Source of the DNA: Bradyrhizobium sp.
GTDB lineage: Bacteria > Pseudomonadota > Alphaproteobacteria > Rhizobiales > Xanthobacteraceae
Reading direction: 5' to 3'
NCBI GenBank assembly: GCA_028290165.1
Contig: JAQGKJ010000524.1
Location: forward strand, 1 to 7,039
DNA: 7,039 nucleotides
Both the position numbers and the translations under genes were made by a program. The notes under the pieces were generated by a model. The model was not told the DNA's origin. It ran no database searches and worked only from the letters and a program-made list of their open reading frames with translations. Positions within the stretch are counted from its first letter, which is position 1. Every line of letters begins with the position of its first letter. Shown here in pieces: positions 6,655 to 7,039 of the stretch.

Positions 6655-7039
6655 CCCAGTCCAGTCCCATTTCAAAAAATATTCCGCTTCTCGACTGACC
6701 CAAATCACATCTAGATCTATAGCTGTCTCGTCCCACAGAGGGGCGGCTCGCGATCGTCACGGACGCGGGGCGGGATGCGGTGGACGCGGCGGCGATATTG
6801 ACGAACAGCGCCAAGGCGGACGGCGAAGTCGTGTGGTCCTGACGCCCCGACGCTGGCGTCAAGTTGGCGGAAGCAATTCCGCCGGCGACGGTGACAAGAA
6901 AGCCCGATCACAAGAGCACGAAGGAAACCGTTAAAACCATTGCGCGGGGAATGCCGGGTGATTTCCGGTGTGACCGTGGTGACTAACGCGCGTGCTCTCT
7001 ACCCTACACGCGCGGCTGCGGGCGCATTGGGCGCCCGGC
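6655..7039. repeat. Bradyrhizobium-type interspersed repeat (partial, continues past window)
   Basis: From about 6725 (GTCTCGTCCCACAGAGGGG) to the window end the sequence matches, as I remember it, a repeat seen in very many copies in Bradyrhizobium genomes and often mis-annotated as short hypothetical proteins. Diagnostic parts are the frame at 6823-6864 reading AKSCGPDAPTLASS, the block ACCGTTAAAACCATTGCGC (6927-6945), and the closing GGCTGCGGGCGCATTGGGCGCCCGGC region. The AT-rich stretch 6655-6724 (around AAAAAATATTCCGCTTCTC) also seems to belong, so the left edge is uncertain. This copy looks like a short form lacking part of the middle segment that longer copies carry between about 6795 and 6820. 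It contains stop codons in the reading frames I checked and no transposase. Identification is from memory and was not searched. Confidence 0.6.
6987..7014. repeat. Perfect 8-bp inverted repeat inside the interspersed repeat
   Basis: CGCGCGTG (6987-6994) and CACGCGCG (7007-7014) are exact reverse complements separated by a 12-nt loop. The hairpin lies inside a wider pair, GCCGGG (6953-6958) and CCCGGC (7034-7039), which reaches the last base of the window and may extend beyond it. GGGCGC (7020-7025) and GCGCCC (7031-7036) give a further small stem that competes with the outer pair. There is no T-run after it, so it is not a typical intrinsic terminator. Confidence 0.7.

Noticed and set aside
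6166..6714. Plus-strand open frame of 182 codons over the CHAT 5' end and leader
   Set aside because: Half of it is antisense to the signal peptide and cysteine segment of the CHAT gene; the rest shows no domain, no ribosome binding site and an Arg/Ser-rich composition typical of shadow frames.
6712..6719. 8-bp palindrome TAGATCTA
   Set aside because: Short palindromes of this size arise by chance; it has no partner site, no conserved flank and no clear relation to a promoter.
6365..6862. In-frame extension of the CHAT gene by 166 codons to an ATG at 6862
   Set aside because: It would bury the signal peptide in mid-protein, has no recognisable domain, and its first part is the antisense of the interspersed repeat. 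Open frames of this length are common by chance in GC-rich DNA.
6611..6934. Plus-strand open frame of 107 codons across the repeat
   Set aside because: It coincides with the interspersed repeat, is dominated by Arg and Gly, and resembles the spurious hypothetical proteins often called on such repeats.

Overview
The window looks like chromosome of an alphaproteobacterium, most likely Bradyrhizobium or a close relative in the Nitrobacteraceae. The reasons are the high GC content and GC-rich third codon positions, an extensin-family lipoprotein of the kind common in that group, and a right-hand end (about 6655-7039) that I recognise from memory as an interspersed repeat found in many copies in Bradyrhizobium genomes. 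No database search was run, so the assignment rests on recognition.

Layout: (1) 2-103, plus strand: the last 33 codons of an unidentified gene. (2) 199-1422, plus strand: a 407-residue extensin-family lipoprotein whose C-terminal half carries an H-x6-D and HxH pattern like that of LAS-type zinc peptidases acting on peptidoglycan. (3) 1423-1524: a short convergent gap with no clear terminator. (4) 1525-6364, minus strand: four tightly packed genes that read as one operon, in transcription order a large exported TPR-CHAT protein (caspase-like His/Cys dyad intact), a small exported beta-rich protein, a 69-residue zinc-ribbon/coiled-coil protein, and a 255-residue zinc-ribbon membrane protein. 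(5) 6365-6654: the upstream leader of the operon, with no gene I can support. (6) 6655-7039: the Bradyrhizobium-type repeat, running off the right edge and containing nested inverted repeats.

The operon is the main point of interest. The first two products carry export signals. The last two are a matched pair of zinc-ribbon proteins with identical cysteine spacing, one soluble and one membrane-anchored. Gaps are 30 nt or less, and one pair overlaps in a TGATG stop-start. A reasonable but unproven reading is an envelope-spanning module: a TPR-regulated, caspase-like protease outside the inner membrane with a small secreted partner, and an inner-membrane/cytoplasmic zinc-ribbon pair. The CHAT domain also carries a loop matching the EF-hand calcium-binding consensus between its two catalytic residues. 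No gasdermin, CRISPR, toxin or other known CHAT partner gene is present in the window.
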